The notes under the pieces: generated by a model
The model's input: the letters and a program-made list of their open reading frames with translations, nothing else
Told to the model about the DNA's origin: nothing
Databases searched by the model: none
DNA from: Comamonadaceae bacterium
GTDB lineage: Bacteria > Pseudomonadota > Gammaproteobacteria > Burkholderiales > Burkholderiaceae_C
NCBI GenBank assembly: GCA_947372005.1
Contig: CANBRV010000085.1
Location: 1 to 8,731 of the forward strand
DNA length: 8,731 bases
Direction: 5' to 3'
Position numbers and translations under genes: made by a program
Shown here: one piece after another, positions 1 through 6,880 of the stretch
How the letters are laid out: each line of letters starts with the position of its first letter
How positions within the stretch are numbered: position 1 is the first letter of the stretch

Positions 1-290
1 TTCTCGCCAAACTCAGCCAAATAAATGCCAGCAAAAATGCCAATCGGCGTGCCGACCAGCGTGGCCAAAAGCACCATCACACCAGAGCCATAAATGGCGT
101 TAGCAAGGCCGCCTTCGTCATTCGGTGCTGGTGTCATTTGGGTAAAAACGGCAATAGATAAACCACCCACACCTTGGCGCACAATTTCCCACAAAATCCA
201 AGAGAGAAAAAAGAGTCCGAAAGCCATAGCCGATAAGGAAAGCCCCAGCGCAACACGATTAATCCATTGGCGGCGTTCGTATTTGGTCAT
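1..290 (-). CDS. pstA: Phosphate ABC transporter permease PstA (N-terminal part, cut by window edge)
   Basis: One of the two inner-membrane permeases of the high-affinity phosphate importer PstSCAB. About the first 96 residues are visible, beginning MTKYERRQWINRVALGLSL. A hydrophobic first membrane segment lies at about residues 13-37. A conserved stretch containing GGLANAIYGS follows at about 60-69, then a second membrane segment (VMVLLATLVGTPIGIFAGIY). Small GG-(L/I)-x-x-A-I-x-G-(S/T) patterns of this kind are typical of PstA. The ATG overlaps the pstC stop codon as ATGA, so translation is probably coupled to pstC. A good ribosome-binding stretch (GGGAGAG) lies just upstream inside pstC. 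The rest of the gene, and probably pstB and phoU, lie beyond the left edge. The identity is secure from sequence plus position. Confidence 0.93.
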   Translation of the reverse strand, partial: MTKYERRQWINRVALGLSLSAMAFGLFFLSWILWEIVRQGVGGLSIAVFTQMTPAPNDEGGLANAIYGSGVMVLLATLVGTPIGIFAGIYLAEFGE

Positions 291-1225
291 GATGCTCTCC
301 CTTCGCTTTTCTTAAGCTGTGCGAGTAGCAATTTAGAAATCGCCAGCACCAGCGTCGTAATAGCAAACAGTACAAGCCCAAGGTAGATCAATGAGGCTTG
401 ATGTAGTCCTTCACCCGCCTCGGCAAATTCATTCGCCAGCGCCGAAGTAATAGAGTTGGCCGCTTCAAAGAGACTGGGTGAGCTGAGTTGATTCATATTG
501 CCAATCACAAACGTCACAGCCATGGTCTCGCCTAGCGCGCGTCCAAGACCAAGCATCACGCCTCCCATGACGCCTGTTTTGGTGTATGGCAACACGACTT
601 TAGAGACTACCTCCCACGTTGTTGACCCTAATCCATAAGCCGACTCTTTGAGTAGCGCAGGAGTCACTTCAAACACATCGCGCATGACAGAGGCAATAAA
701 AGGAATAATCATGATCGCCAAAATCACGCCAGCAGAAAAAATACCAATTCCAACAGGGGGGCCAGAAACTAAGCTTGCCAACATGGGCACACCAGCGAAC
801 ACGCCCTGCAAGGGCTGCTGGACAAGGCTTGCGAGCACAGGGCCCAGCACAAGCAATCCCCACATGCCGTAGACGATGGAGGGAATCGCAGCTAAGAGTT
901 CAATTGCCGTACCTAGTGGACGTTTGAGCCACGCAGGTGCCAACTCGGTCAAGAAAACAGCAATACCAAAGCTGACAGGCACAGCAATCAAAAGCGCAAT
1001 GATGCTGGTGGCAAGCGTGCCATAAATCATCACCAAGCCACCGTAGTTGTTTTGGACGGGATCCCAAACACTGCTGGTAAAAAAGTGCCAACCAAACTGA
1101 TGGATGGCAGGCCATGCACCCGCTAGGAGTGAGAGCAAAATGCCCACCAGCATAGCCAGAGTTAGCACTGCCGCACCTTTAGCAGCGAATGCGAACAACT
1201 GGTCAGCTATGCGGGAGGTTTTCAT
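287..1225 (-). CDS. pstC: Phosphate ABC transporter permease PstC
   Basis: Inner-membrane permease that pairs with PstA to form the phosphate channel driven by PstB. The protein has 312 residues, close to the usual family length. A first membrane segment lies at about residues 15-37, followed by a periplasmic stretch with the PstC-typical WDP (54-56). Further membrane segments lie at about 68-94, 108-133, 159-181, 219-242 and 277-300. The cytoplasmic EAA-type loop that contacts the ATPase is at about 194-218 (ESAYGLG...LPYTKTG), followed by the conserved GRALGETMAV at 228-237. The chosen ATG lies 18 bases after the pstS stop, with TGGA 7 bases upstream as a modest ribosome-binding site. It is expected to be transcribed from the PHO-box promoter upstream of pstS. 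Nothing is unusual in the sequence. Confidence 0.96.
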   Translation of the reverse strand: MKTSRIADQLFAFAAKGAAVLTLAMLVGILLSLLAGAWPAIHQFGWHFFTSSVWDPVQNNYGGLVMIYGTLATSIIALLIAVPVSFGIAVFLTELAPAWLKRPLGTAIELLAAIPSIVYGMWGLLVLGPVLASLVQQPLQGVFAGVPMLASLVSGPPVGIGIFSAGVILAIMIIPFIASVMRDVFEVTPALLKESAYGLGSTTWEVVSKVVLPYTKTGVMGGVMLGLGRALGETMAVTFVIGNMNQLSSPSLFEAANSITSALANEFAEAGEGLHQASLIYLGLVLFAITTLVLAISKLLLAQLKKSEGRAS

Positions 1226-1243
1226 ACTGATATCCAGGACGAT

Positions 1244-2266
1244 TTATTTGATCTGAGCCCAAGACTTTTCAATCAAAGTCTTCACATTAGCAGGCATAGG
1301 AACATAGTCTAAGTCTTCTGCCGTCTTGTCGCCGCCCTTAAACGCCCATGACACAAACTTCAAAACTGACTGCGACTTCGCCATGTTGTCGCTTTTGGCT
1401 TGCATCAGTAAAAACGTAGCGCCTGAGAGCGGCCAAGCATCCTTGCCCGCTTGATTAGTTAAGATTTGGTAGAACGATTTGTTCCACTCCGCATTCGCAG
1501 CAGCGGCTTTAAAAGTCAAATCATCTGGCGCTGGATAGTTGCCTGCTGCGTTTTGCACGAGGGCATAGGCCATTTTGTTTTGTTTGACGTAGGCATATTC
1601 GACATAGCCGATGCTATTGGGCAAGCGATTCACAAACGCAGCCACACCCTCATTGCCCTTGCCGCCTGCACCCACAGGCCAGTTGACTGCTGTTCCCTCA
1701 CCTACTTTTTCCTTCCACTCTTTATTGACCTTGGAGAGGTAGTTTGTAAAAATAAAGCTTGTGCCCGAGCCATCAGCGCGGCGCACCACCGAGATTGGAT
1801 TAGTTGGCAATACTAATTTTGGATTTAAAGCCTTAATTGCTTTGTCGTCCCACATAGTTATCTTGCCAAGATAAATATCGCCCAAAACTTGACCTGTTAA
1901 CTTAAGCTGACCAGCCGCAATACCTTTAATGCTGACCACGGGCACTACGCCACCAATGACCGTCGGAAATTGGACGAGGCCTTTTGCTTTGAGCTCATCA
2001 TCTTTTAAGGGCATATCAGACGCACCAAAATCCACCGTCTTAGCTTCAATCTGCTTGAGTCCTGCGCCCGAGCCTACTGACTGGTAGTTTACTTTTGTCC
2101 CCGTTTCTTTGTTGAAATCAGCGGCCCACTTGGCGTACAGAGGCGCTGGAAAACTTGCGCCTGCACCCACGACATCTTGCGCTTGCGCCATCAATGTGCC
2201 TGCAAGACCAATTGCTACAAGGCTTGCAACTAAACTGGCTTTAAAGATTTGTACTGTTTTTTTCAT
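1244..2266 (-). CDS. pstS: Periplasmic phosphate-binding protein PstS
   Basis: Captures phosphate in the periplasm and delivers it to PstCA. The 340-residue protein starts with a Sec signal peptide: KK at 2-3, a hydrophobic core to about 25, and a likely AQA-QD cleavage after residue 29. The phosphate-pocket segments of the family follow in order: GAGASFPAP (34-42), SVGSGAG (63-69), DFGASD (79-84), RRADGSGTSF (162-171) and GAGGKGNEGVA (199-209). The frame is open further upstream to an ATG at 2398, but I reject that start. It would run into ppx and remove the signal peptide from the N-terminus, and the ATG at 2266 has a strong AAGGAC ribosome-binding site. It is the first gene of the pst operon and is preceded by a PHO box. 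Confidence 0.97.
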   Translation of the reverse strand: MKKTVQIFKASLVASLVAIGLAGTLMAQAQDVVGAGASFPAPLYAKWAADFNKETGTKVNYQSVGSGAGLKQIEAKTVDFGASDMPLKDDELKAKGLVQFPTVIGGVVPVVSIKGIAAGQLKLTGQVLGDIYLGKITMWDDKAIKALNPKLVLPTNPISVVRRADGSGTSFIFTNYLSKVNKEWKEKVGEGTAVNWPVGAGGKGNEGVAAFVNRLPNSIGYVEYAYVKQNKMAYALVQNAAGNYPAPDDLTFKAAAANAEWNKSFYQILTNQAGKDAWPLSGATFLLMQAKSDNMAKSQSVLKFVSWAFKGGDKTAEDLDYVPMPANVKTLIEKSWAQIK

Positions 2267-2319
2267 TTTTTGTCCTTTATATGGATCATCAACCAACATG
2301 AGCACATGCCCACAAACCA

Positions 2320-2353
2320 AATGTAAAAAAGCTTTATGACAATTGTGTGACAT
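2320..2353 (-). promoter_or_regulatory. PHO box and -10 element of the pstS promoter
   Basis: Read on the minus strand, 2353-2336 is ATGTCACACAATTGTCAT. It contains two TGTCA half-sites whose starts are 11 bases apart, the classic direct repeat bound by the phosphorylated PhoB regulator. Ten bases further on is TACATT (2325-2320), 4/6 to the -10 consensus and at the spacing known for PhoB-activated promoters, where the box replaces the -35. This predicts a transcript start near 2313 and a leader of roughly 45-50 bases. A third TGTCA lies at 2361-2357, but its 9-base offset breaks the 11-base register, so it is not counted as a full repeat. Confidence 0.85.
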
Positions 2354-2376
2354 TTCTGACAAACTGATTGGACAAT
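2347..2376 (+). promoter_or_regulatory. Possible ppx promoter overlapping the PHO box, leaderless start
   Basis: On the plus strand GTGACA (2347-2352, 5/6 to TTGACA) and GACAAT (2371-2376, 4/6 to TATAAT) are separated by 18 bases. Transcription would then begin at about 2383, only a few bases before the ppx ATG at 2385. That agrees with the lack of any purine-rich ribosome-binding site in front of ppx (the bases before ATG are AAGCACCC). The -35 lies inside the PHO box. The match is modest and this is an inference, not a certain promoter. Confidence 0.4.
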
Positions 2377-2384
2377 AAGCACCC

Positions 2385-3872
2385 ATGCAAGATAACACTC
2401 AACTCGCCGCGATTGACCTTGGATCCAACAGCTTTCGATTAGAGATCGGAAGGTTTGAACACGAGCAGTTGCAGCGTGTTGAATACATTAAGGAAACAGT
2501 TCGTCAAGGTAGCGGTCTCGATAAAGATCGCCACTTGTCGATGGCTGCTATGCAGCGCGGATGGGATTGTTTGGCACGTTTTTCTGAACGATTAACTGGC
2601 TTCAAAAAGAAGCAAGTTCGAGTGGTCGCAACACAAACGCTGCGTGAAGCGCGCAACCGTGATGTCTTTTTGGCTAAAGGTCAAGAAATATTAGGTTTTC
2701 CAATTGACGTCGTTTCTGGCAAAGAAGAGGCGCGGCTCATTTATTTGGGTGTTTCCCATTTGCTACCTCAATCCCCTGAGCGCCGTTTGGTCATTGACAT
2801 TGGCGGTAGGTCAACGGAACTCATCTTAGGCAAAGGTTATACCGCGCAAACAATGGAGTCATACCGTGTGGGTAGCGTCACGTGGTCTATGAAATACTTT
2901 GCTGATGGTGAGGTATCTAAAGAAGCATTTCACCAAGCAGAAGTGGCCGCAAAGGCTGTTTTAGACGAGGCATTGAACACCTACGCCAAACGACACTGGG
3001 ATAACGTGTACGGCTCGTCAGGAACGGTGGGCGCTATTAGCGACCTTTTAATTGGACTTGGTTATTCAGCGCACGAGATAAACCGAAAAGGATTGACTCA
3101 AGTTAAAGAAATACTTCAAAAATCTGGTCGCATGGATCGTGTTCGGCTGGAAGGCCTAAAAGATGACAGGCGCGCTGTACTATGTGGTGGTCTTGCCGTT
3201 CTGACTGCTCTCTTTGATTTGCTAAACATCGACACGCTACTTGTAGCTGAAGGGGCCCTACGCCAAGGCGTGCTGTACGACATGGTAGAGCGCGCATACA
3301 ACGCCACTGACGTCCGTAGCAATACAGTTGCACGCATGGTTGGCACATTCAGGGTTGATCCTTTGCAAGCACAGCGCGTCACGAGGATCGCGCAAACACT
3401 GTTCGAACAAATCATGCCAAGGCAGGATACCCCTATGTTTGACAGCTTGAAGCGTCAGCTAGGCTGGGCTGGGCAATTGCATGAAATTGGTAGTCATATT
3501 TCCCATAGCGACTATCACAAGCACGGGGCATACATCCTAGAAAATATTGATGCTATTGGCTTTTCGCAGCATGAACTGCATCAATTAGGCTTACTGGTTT
3601 TAGGGCATAAAGGCAAGCTCAAAAAACTCGGAGAACATCTATCGGATGGCACATTTTTTTATCAATTGTTGGCGCTCCGACTGGCCGTGATTGCCTGTCA
3701 CGCCAGAGCCAATACGGATTGGTCTGCAGTACGCCTTAGCCTCAAAAACAACAGTGTGACACTGCAAGTACCTAGCTATTGGATGCAGACATATCCACAG
3801 TCAATTCATTTACTCAAACAAGAAATCGAAGCTTGGCAAAAGTCACCTTGGGTGTTTAAATTGGAAATTTGA
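2385..3872 (+). CDS. ppx: Exopolyphosphatase (Ppx/GppA family)
   Basis: Processively removes terminal phosphates from inorganic polyphosphate; family members may also hydrolyse pppGpp to ppGpp. The protein has 495 residues, normal for the long form. The ASKHA-fold phosphate-1 loop is at 11-19 (DLGSNSFRL). The catalytic-glutamate segment SGKEEARLIYLG is at 111-122, with E114/E115 as the candidate bases. The second phosphate loop is DIGGRSTEL at 138-146, and GSSGTVGAI follows at about 210-218. The C-terminal part (about 310-495) resembles the HD-like helical domain, with HEIGSHISHSDYHKHGAYI. The ATG is preferred because DLGSNS follows after 10 residues, as usual, although no ribosome-binding site precedes it. 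It is divergent from pstS. Ppx rather than GppA is favoured by the polyphosphate context; sequence alone does not fully separate them. Confidence 0.93.
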   Translation: MQDNTQLAAIDLGSNSFRLEIGRFEHEQLQRVEYIKETVRQGSGLDKDRHLSMAAMQRGWDCLARFSERLTGFKKKQVRVVATQTLREARNRDVFLAKGQEILGFPIDVVSGKEEARLIYLGVSHLLPQSPERRLVIDIGGRSTELILGKGYTAQTMESYRVGSVTWSMKYFADGEVSKEAFHQAEVAAKAVLDEALNTYAKRHWDNVYGSSGTVGAISDLLIGLGYSAHEINRKGLTQVKEILQKSGRMDRVRLEGLKDDRRAVLCGGLAVLTALFDLLNIDTLLVAEGALRQGVLYDMVERAYNATDVRSNTVARMVGTFRVDPLQAQRVTRIAQTLFEQIMPRQDTPMFDSLKRQLGWAGQLHEIGSHISHSDYHKHGAYILENIDAIGFSQHELHQLGLLVLGHKGKLKKLGEHLSDGTFFYQLLALRLAVIACHARANTDWSAVRLSLKNNSVTLQVPSYWMQTYPQSIHLLKQEIEAWQKSPWVFKLEI

Positions 3873-3897
3873 ATAAAAGAAATAAACGATATATACT
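3869..3897 (+). promoter_or_regulatory. Sigma-70-type promoter of the small basic-protein gene
   Basis: TTGAAT (3869-3874, 4/6 to consensus) and TATACT (3892-3897, 5/6) are separated by the ideal 17 bases. The -35 overlaps the ppx stop codon. Transcription should start near 3904, leaving a leader of about 23 bases that carries TAGGT as ribosome-binding site 8 bases before the ATG at 3927. This is the best sigma-70 match noticed in the window, and it suggests the small gene is expressed independently of ppx. Confidence 0.7.
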
Positions 3898-3913
3898 GTT
3901 TACTTCTTTTATT
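3872..3913 (+). repeat. 16-base inverted repeat around the -10 element
   Basis: The left arm AATAAAAGAAATAAAC (3872-3887) and right arm GTTTACTTCTTTTATT (3898-3913) pair at 15 of 16 positions; the only mismatch is A3882 with C3903. The 10-base centre GATATATACT contains the -10 hexamer, and the left arm overlaps the -35. Two readings are possible. It could be an operator, perhaps for the ribbon-helix-helix-like protein encoded just downstream. It could also be an AT-only hairpin ending ppx transcription, though it lacks the GC-rich stem of a standard terminator. The operator reading is preferred because of its placement on the promoter. Confidence 0.75.
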
Positions 3914-3926
3914 TTAGGTACATACC

Positions 3927-4301
3927 ATGAGCACAAAAGCAGCCATCAAAAAAGCACCCGCTGTGAAAACGCAAACCGCAGCTAAAAAGGTTGTTGCAAA
4001 AAAAATAATGCCTGTTGCAGCGCCAGCGCCTACGCCTTTGAAGTCCAAGCCAGAAAAGGCTTTGAAGCCCGTCAAACCAAAATTGATACGCGATAGCTTT
4101 ACGATTCCTAAAGACGAATATCAAGTGTTGGCGGATTTAAAGACCCGCATGACCAAGCTGATGCAGCCTGCGAAAAAGAGTGAACTGCTACGCGCTGGCC
4201 TGAAAGCGCTAGCGGCTATGCCCGACGCGACAATCAAAAAAGCTTTATTGGCTGTGCCATCCATCAAGACAGGGCGTCCTGCTAAGGCCATTAAAAAGTA
4301 A
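3927..4301 (+). CDS. Small Lys/Ala/Pro-rich protein with ribbon-helix-helix-like core, function unknown
   Basis: A 124-residue protein with three visible parts. Residues 1-52 form a histone-H1-like tail with 14 Lys, 11 Ala and 8 Pro and only one acidic residue. Residues about 55-98 look like a ribbon-helix-helix fold: a strand RDSFTIP (55-61), a helix KDEYQVLADLKTRMTKL (62-78), then a second helix KKSELLRAGLKALAAM (83-98). The C-terminus has TGRPAK (115-120), similar to an AT-hook core, within a basic tail ending AIKK. It is likely a DNA-binding or nucleoid-associated protein; binding to polyphosphate through the lysines is also conceivable. Its own promoter and ribosome-binding site are present. 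It stops 9 bases before the end of convergent sixA. I recall similar uncharacterised proteins in Burkholderiales but cannot name a family, and I assign no function. Confidence 0.85.
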   Translation: MSTKAAIKKAPAVKTQTAAKKVVAKKIMPVAAPAPTPLKSKPEKALKPVKPKLIRDSFTIPKDEYQVLADLKTRMTKLMQPAKKSELLRAGLKALAAMPDATIKKALLAVPSIKTGRPAKAIKK

Positions 4302-4310
4302 GTGCAATCG

Positions 4311-4772
4311 TTAGAGCAATTCAGGGGTTTGTACAGTGACGACGACAGTTTCACCCACCCCTGCTCTCTCACGATATCGCAGCCACCAAACAGCACATTT
4401 TTTAAGATTAACTTCCTGCGTCGGCAACCCAAGAAGCTGCGCAATCGTTTTGCCAATCAAAGGTTGATGCCCGATCACTAATGCAGTTGACTTCAATGCT
4501 GGCCAGTGAATCGTCTCGAGCAGCGCATCTGTTGTCCCGCTGGGTGAGAGCTCTTCTCGAATTTTGTATTTGCGATCTAAGGCAATGGCTGTTTGCACTG
4601 TACGCAGCGCTGGACTAACCCAAATTTTGGTTGCCTCTGGCATTTGTCGATTTAGCCATGCGGCCATTCGAGCGGCTTGTTTTTCGCCTTTTGACGTCAA
4701 AGGTCGATCTAAATCTAAGCCGCCGTCGGCTAGTTCTTTGGCCTCTGCGTGACGCCAAAAAATGATATCCAT
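4311..4772 (-). CDS. sixA: SixA-type phosphohistidine phosphatase
   Basis: A small histidine phosphatase of 153 residues, near the usual SixA length. The catalytic R7-H8 (WRHAEA) forms the phosphohistidine intermediate. DRPLTSKGEKQA (22-33) is the typical following segment, SPALRTVQT (53-61) carries a second phosphate-binding Arg (R57), and GHQP (101-104) carries the second His (H102). In E. coli SixA removes phosphate from histidine of phosphotransfer proteins (ArcB HPt, NPr of the nitrogen-related PTS). Its target here is unknown. The start overlaps the ppk1 stop as TAATG with GGAAGGA about 7 bases upstream, so it is translationally coupled to ppk1. This pairing hints at a role linked to polyphosphate or histidine phosphorylation. 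Confidence 0.9.
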   Translation of the reverse strand: MDIIFWRHAEAKELADGGLDLDRPLTSKGEKQAARMAAWLNRQMPEATKIWVSPALRTVQTAIALDRKYKIREELSPSGTTDALLETIHWPALKSTALVIGHQPLIGKTIAQLLGLPTQEVNLKKCAVWWLRYRERAGVGETVVVTVQTPELL

Positions 4773-6859
4773 TATGGCAATCCTTCCGCTGTCTTTGAAT
4801 AACGCAGCATGAGTGCGTTTTGTGCACTGTGTCTTACTTGGGAGGCTGGCAAGGCTTTTCCTAGTAAGGTGTAACGACTATCTGGACATAAAACCCAGGC
4901 ATCTTTAGTGTCTAGCAAGTAAGCCACGAGAGATTCATCAATGATGCGCTGGCGCAGCTCTGGATCTTGCACTGGCCAAGCCACCTCTACACGACGCAAC
5001 ATATTGCGATTCATAAGGTCAGCACTCGCTAGATACAAATCCTCTTTTTTGCCTGAACGGAAATAAAACACACGAGAGTGTTCTAAGAAGCGGCCAATTA
5101 CCGAACGCACACGAATGTTGTCCGTAAAACCAGCCACTTGCGCGGGCAAAATACAAGCGCCGCGCACAATTAAATCAATTTGAACACCTTGCGAACCAGC
5201 ACGAATTAAGGCTTGGGTAAGCAACTCATCGGTTAAGGCGTTCATTTTTAGCACAATACGACCTTTGTGACCCGCGGCGGCTGCACGTCCTGTGGCGGCA
5301 ATTAAAGCCAGTAATTTTTCGTGCAAGTGAAACGGTGCAACCCACAATTTTTTAAGCTTGGGCAGTCGTGTTTGACTGGCTAAGTGAACAAACACTGCTT
5401 GCATATCGCTAGTGATATCAGCATCAGCTGTCAGGTAGCTCATATCGGTGTAGAGCTTTGCTGTGCGCGAGTTGTAATTACCAGTAGATAAATGTCCATA
5501 GCGGCGCAGCACACGCCCCTCTTTGCGTGTCAATAACAGCATTTTGCAATGCGTTTTGAGTCCAACCACACCGTACACTACCTGCGCACCAATCGACTCT
5601 AAAGCTTCAGCCCAATTAATGTTGGCCTCTTCGTCAAAGCGCGCTTTTAACTCTACTACGGCAAGCACCTCCTTGCCACGCAATACTGCCTCGCGTAGCA
5701 ACTCCATCATCTCGGACTCAGCGCCCGTACGGTAAATAGTGAGTCGAATTGACAGCACTGCTGGATCATTCACCCCTTCACGCAGCAAAGCAAGCACTGC
5801 CTCAAAGCTCTCAAACGGCTGATGAATCAAAATGCTCTTTTCTCGCATTTGAGCCAAGATACTACGCTGCGCATTTAAGCTTCGAGGCCACTCAGGTTTG
5901 TATGCTGCAAAGAGTAATTTTTGCTTGGCCACTAAATCAATTAGCTGGGTAAAGCGACTCAAATTAACGGGGCCGTGCACTGCATAGAGCGCCTCCTCAG
6001 GCAACTCAAATTGCGTGAGTAAAAACTGCGATAAGAAGGGCGAGCAACCCGAGGAAACTTCTAGTCGCACGGCCTGCCCATAATTGCGATGTTGCAAGCT
6101 TTGACGCAACGCCGTGCGTAAATCACGCACATCTTCTTCATCAACAGCGAGCTCAGAGTTTCTTGTGACGCGAAACTGTGAAAATTCAGACGGTTCACGC
6201 CCTGGAAAAAGGTCGGTCAGATGCGCCCGAATCACACTCGACAATGACACGACCACCTGCCCTTTTTCATCTTTATGAACAAGCTTATCAGGTAACAAAA
6301 TCAAACGCGGCAAAACACGTGGCACCTTCACAATTGCGATCACATTTTCACGGCCAAACGCATCTTTGCCTTTGAGCTTAACGATGAAGTTTAACGATTT
6401 ATTGGCGACTTGTGGAAATGGGTGTGATGGATCTAGCCCAACGGGTACCAACAAGGGCTTAACAGCACGCTCAAAGTAATCCTTGACCCAGCGCCGCTGA
6501 TGCACATTACGTTCGCTATGCGAAAGCACATGAATACCTTGTCGGCCCAGATCGAGCATGATCTGATCGTTAAACACCTTGTATTGTTTAATGACTAATA
6601 CATGCGCAGCCTTAGACAGCGCTTGAAAATGTTTTGCTGCGGGTGAATCAGATCTGCCAGACTGTTGGCTAGCGGCATGGTGCTGCTCCATGCGAACTTC
6701 AAAAAACTCATCTAAATTAGATGAAACGATGCATAAAAATCTAAGCCGTTCAAGCAGCGGTACGCTTTCATCCTCCGCCCACGCAAGTACGCGCTCATTA
6801 AATTGCAAGATACTGTGATCGCGATCTAATAGCTGAGTGGCCGGTAATGGATGTGTCAT
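4772..6859 (-). CDS. ppk1: Polyphosphate kinase 1
   Basis: Membrane-associated enzyme that reversibly polymerises the gamma phosphate of ATP into polyphosphate. The 695 residues match the PPK1 family length. Four domains are visible: an N-terminal helical domain with SSNLDEFFEVRM (46-57; N48 contacts ATP), the head domain, and two phospholipase-D-like catalytic domains. Key residues correspond to E. coli PPK1: R377 (IYRTG) and R407 (KARFDEE) as metal/phosphate ligands, H437 in LKTHCKM as the phosphorylated His, H456 in YGHLSTGNYN, and H594 in RFLEHSR. VRGACILP (565-572) is also conserved. The ATG is followed at once by the family's LLDRDHSILQFNERVL, so the start is credible. Only AGAG-like purines precede it, and a PHO box lies 26 bases upstream. 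Confidence 0.97.
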   Translation of the reverse strand: MTHPLPATQLLDRDHSILQFNERVLAWAEDESVPLLERLRFLCIVSSNLDEFFEVRMEQHHAASQQSGRSDSPAAKHFQALSKAAHVLVIKQYKVFNDQIMLDLGRQGIHVLSHSERNVHQRRWVKDYFERAVKPLLVPVGLDPSHPFPQVANKSLNFIVKLKGKDAFGRENVIAIVKVPRVLPRLILLPDKLVHKDEKGQVVVSLSSVIRAHLTDLFPGREPSEFSQFRVTRNSELAVDEEDVRDLRTALRQSLQHRNYGQAVRLEVSSGCSPFLSQFLLTQFELPEEALYAVHGPVNLSRFTQLIDLVAKQKLLFAAYKPEWPRSLNAQRSILAQMREKSILIHQPFESFEAVLALLREGVNDPAVLSIRLTIYRTGAESEMMELLREAVLRGKEVLAVVELKARFDEEANINWAEALESIGAQVVYGVVGLKTHCKMLLLTRKEGRVLRRYGHLSTGNYNSRTAKLYTDMSYLTADADITSDMQAVFVHLASQTRLPKLKKLWVAPFHLHEKLLALIAATGRAAAAGHKGRIVLKMNALTDELLTQALIRAGSQGVQIDLIVRGACILPAQVAGFTDNIRVRSVIGRFLEHSRVFYFRSGKKEDLYLASADLMNRNMLRRVEVAWPVQDPELRQRIIDESLVAYLLDTKDAWVLCPDSRYTLLGKALPASQVRHSAQNALMLRYSKTAEGLP

Positions 6860-6880
6860 AGATCTCTGAGTTTCCAGTCG

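Noticed and set aside
94..315. Plus-strand 73-codon frame over pstA/pstC
   Set aside because: It is antisense to clear pstA coding sequence and has no ribosome-binding site or family features.
2357..2361. Third TGTCA half-site as part of a tandem PHO box
   Set aside because: Its start is 9 rather than 11 bases from the neighbouring half-site, so it is out of register for a standard PhoB array.
2267..2398. N-terminal extension of pstS to an ATG at 2398 (44 extra residues)
   Set aside because: It would overlap the ppx start, cross the PHO box and promoter, and bury the signal peptide; the ATG at 2266 has a strong AAGGAC site and a perfect Sec leader.
3103..3415. Minus-strand open frames inside ppx (81 and 99 codons)
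   Set aside because: They lie antisense to well-conserved ppx codons, overlap one another and show no recognisable domain or ribosome-binding site.
4121..4456. Minus-strand 111-codon frame spanning sixA and the small basic-protein gene
   Set aside because: It crosses two better supported genes in another frame and has Cys/Ser/Arg-rich composition typical of a shadow frame.
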